From assembly GCA_019695115.1 (NCBI GenBank), contig JAIBAP010000064.1, positions 1 through 33,013 of the forward strand: 33,013 nucleotides of DNA, read 5' to 3'. Source of the stretch: Caldilineales bacterium. Lineage in GTDB: Bacteria; Chloroflexota; Anaerolineae; J102. Below the pieces are notes generated by a model, which had not been told where the DNA came from, made no database searches, and saw nothing but the letters and a program-made list of their open reading frames with translations. Below, one piece after another: positions 32,828-33,013 of this stretch (positions are counted from its first letter, which is position 1; every line of letters starts with the position of its first letter). Position numbers and translations under genes: made by a program.

Positions 32828-32873
32828 GAATGTACGTACATTCTGATTGTAGCAGAAGCGCGGCGAAAGTCAA
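32828..32873 (-). promoter_or_regulatory. GntR promoter and palindromic operator
   Basis: On the minus strand TTGACT (complement of 32868-32873) and TACAAT (complement of 32846-32851) are 16 bases apart. Immediately downstream lies the perfect 16-bp palindrome GAATGTACGTACATTC (32828-32843), covering the expected start site. GntR/HutC regulators bind GT-N-TA-N-AC-like palindromes, so autorepression is likely. The leader to ATG 32797 is about 42 bases. Confidence 0.85.
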
Positions 32874-33013
32874 GCCAGGTCGCGGGGCGGGGTGGGCGTC
32901 AAAGTTTCCCGAAGAGAGGGAGATGAGTTAAAGTAGGCGGAACTCACATAATCCAGGCAGGGGCGCAAACGCCGGCTCGGCCGAGCAGTCGACACCTGGC
33001 ATCAAAGTAGGCT

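Noticed and set aside
30626-32926. 766-residue plus-strand open frame across the binding-protein and GntR genes
   Set aside because: Antisense to two well-supported genes, low complexity (Gly/Arg/Ala-rich) and no ribosome site.
32880-33013. Possible gene start at the right edge
   Set aside because: No coding signal or ribosome site is visible in the last ~130 bases; only GC-rich words and a short AAAGTAGG repeat.

Overview
The window is GC-rich, densely coded bacterial DNA. The best guess is a Chloroflexota (Anaerolineae/Caldilinea-like) genome. The support is indirect: a solute-binding lipoprotein with a Thr/Ala/Pro-rich linker after the lipobox, a terpenoid-cyclase-fold protein, ABC sugar transport with no local ATPase, and many short intergenic palindromes. 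No rRNA, tRNA or CRISPR array was seen.

Layout. (1) 1-1025: the 3' part of a squalene/prenyltransferase-fold gene runs head-on into the 5' end of a small lipoprotein gene, and both look cut at a shared junction near 860-880. (2) 1099-8422, minus strand: a six-gene operon for a membrane complex of the hydrogenase-4/complex I superfamily (order I-B-C-E-F-G). Its large subunit lacks the NiFe-binding cysteines, so it is better called an Ehr-type (energy-converting hydrogenase related) complex. (3) 8423-11646: an accessory strip with a 92-bp inverted repeat, an ArsR-like remnant, a GNAT/DUF1778-type toxin-antitoxin pair bracketed by two copies of one 33-bp palindrome, and a TetR-epimerase pair with a very symmetric operator. 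(4) 12030-13256: a membrane acyltransferase.

(5) 13419-23861, plus strand: a defence island. A type I restriction-modification operon (hsdR, hsdM, hsdS) carries an OLD/PARIS-like ATPase-TOPRIM gene between hsdR and hsdM. hsdS is frameshifted at a short C tract between its two target-recognition domains. Downstream lie an AT-richer gene pair (DUF6978-like and DUF1828/1829-like), an unrecognised 333-residue protein, a 96-bp second copy of the hsdS 3' end, and a second DUF1828-like gene. Each hsdS 3' end is thus followed by a DUF1828-family gene, and I consider this the most likely undescribed system here.

(6) 24127-32797, minus strand: a GntR-controlled catabolic cluster with solute-binding protein, two permeases, a COG0402-type amidohydrolase, a zinc alcohol dehydrogenase, an FGGY kinase and a class I (FbaB/LsrF-like) aldolase. 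The order suggests uptake, deamination or hydrolysis, oxidation to a ketose, phosphorylation and aldol cleavage of an unidentified substrate. A heptamer repeat lies at the amidohydrolase/dehydrogenase junction and has extended the amidohydrolase reading frame into the next gene.
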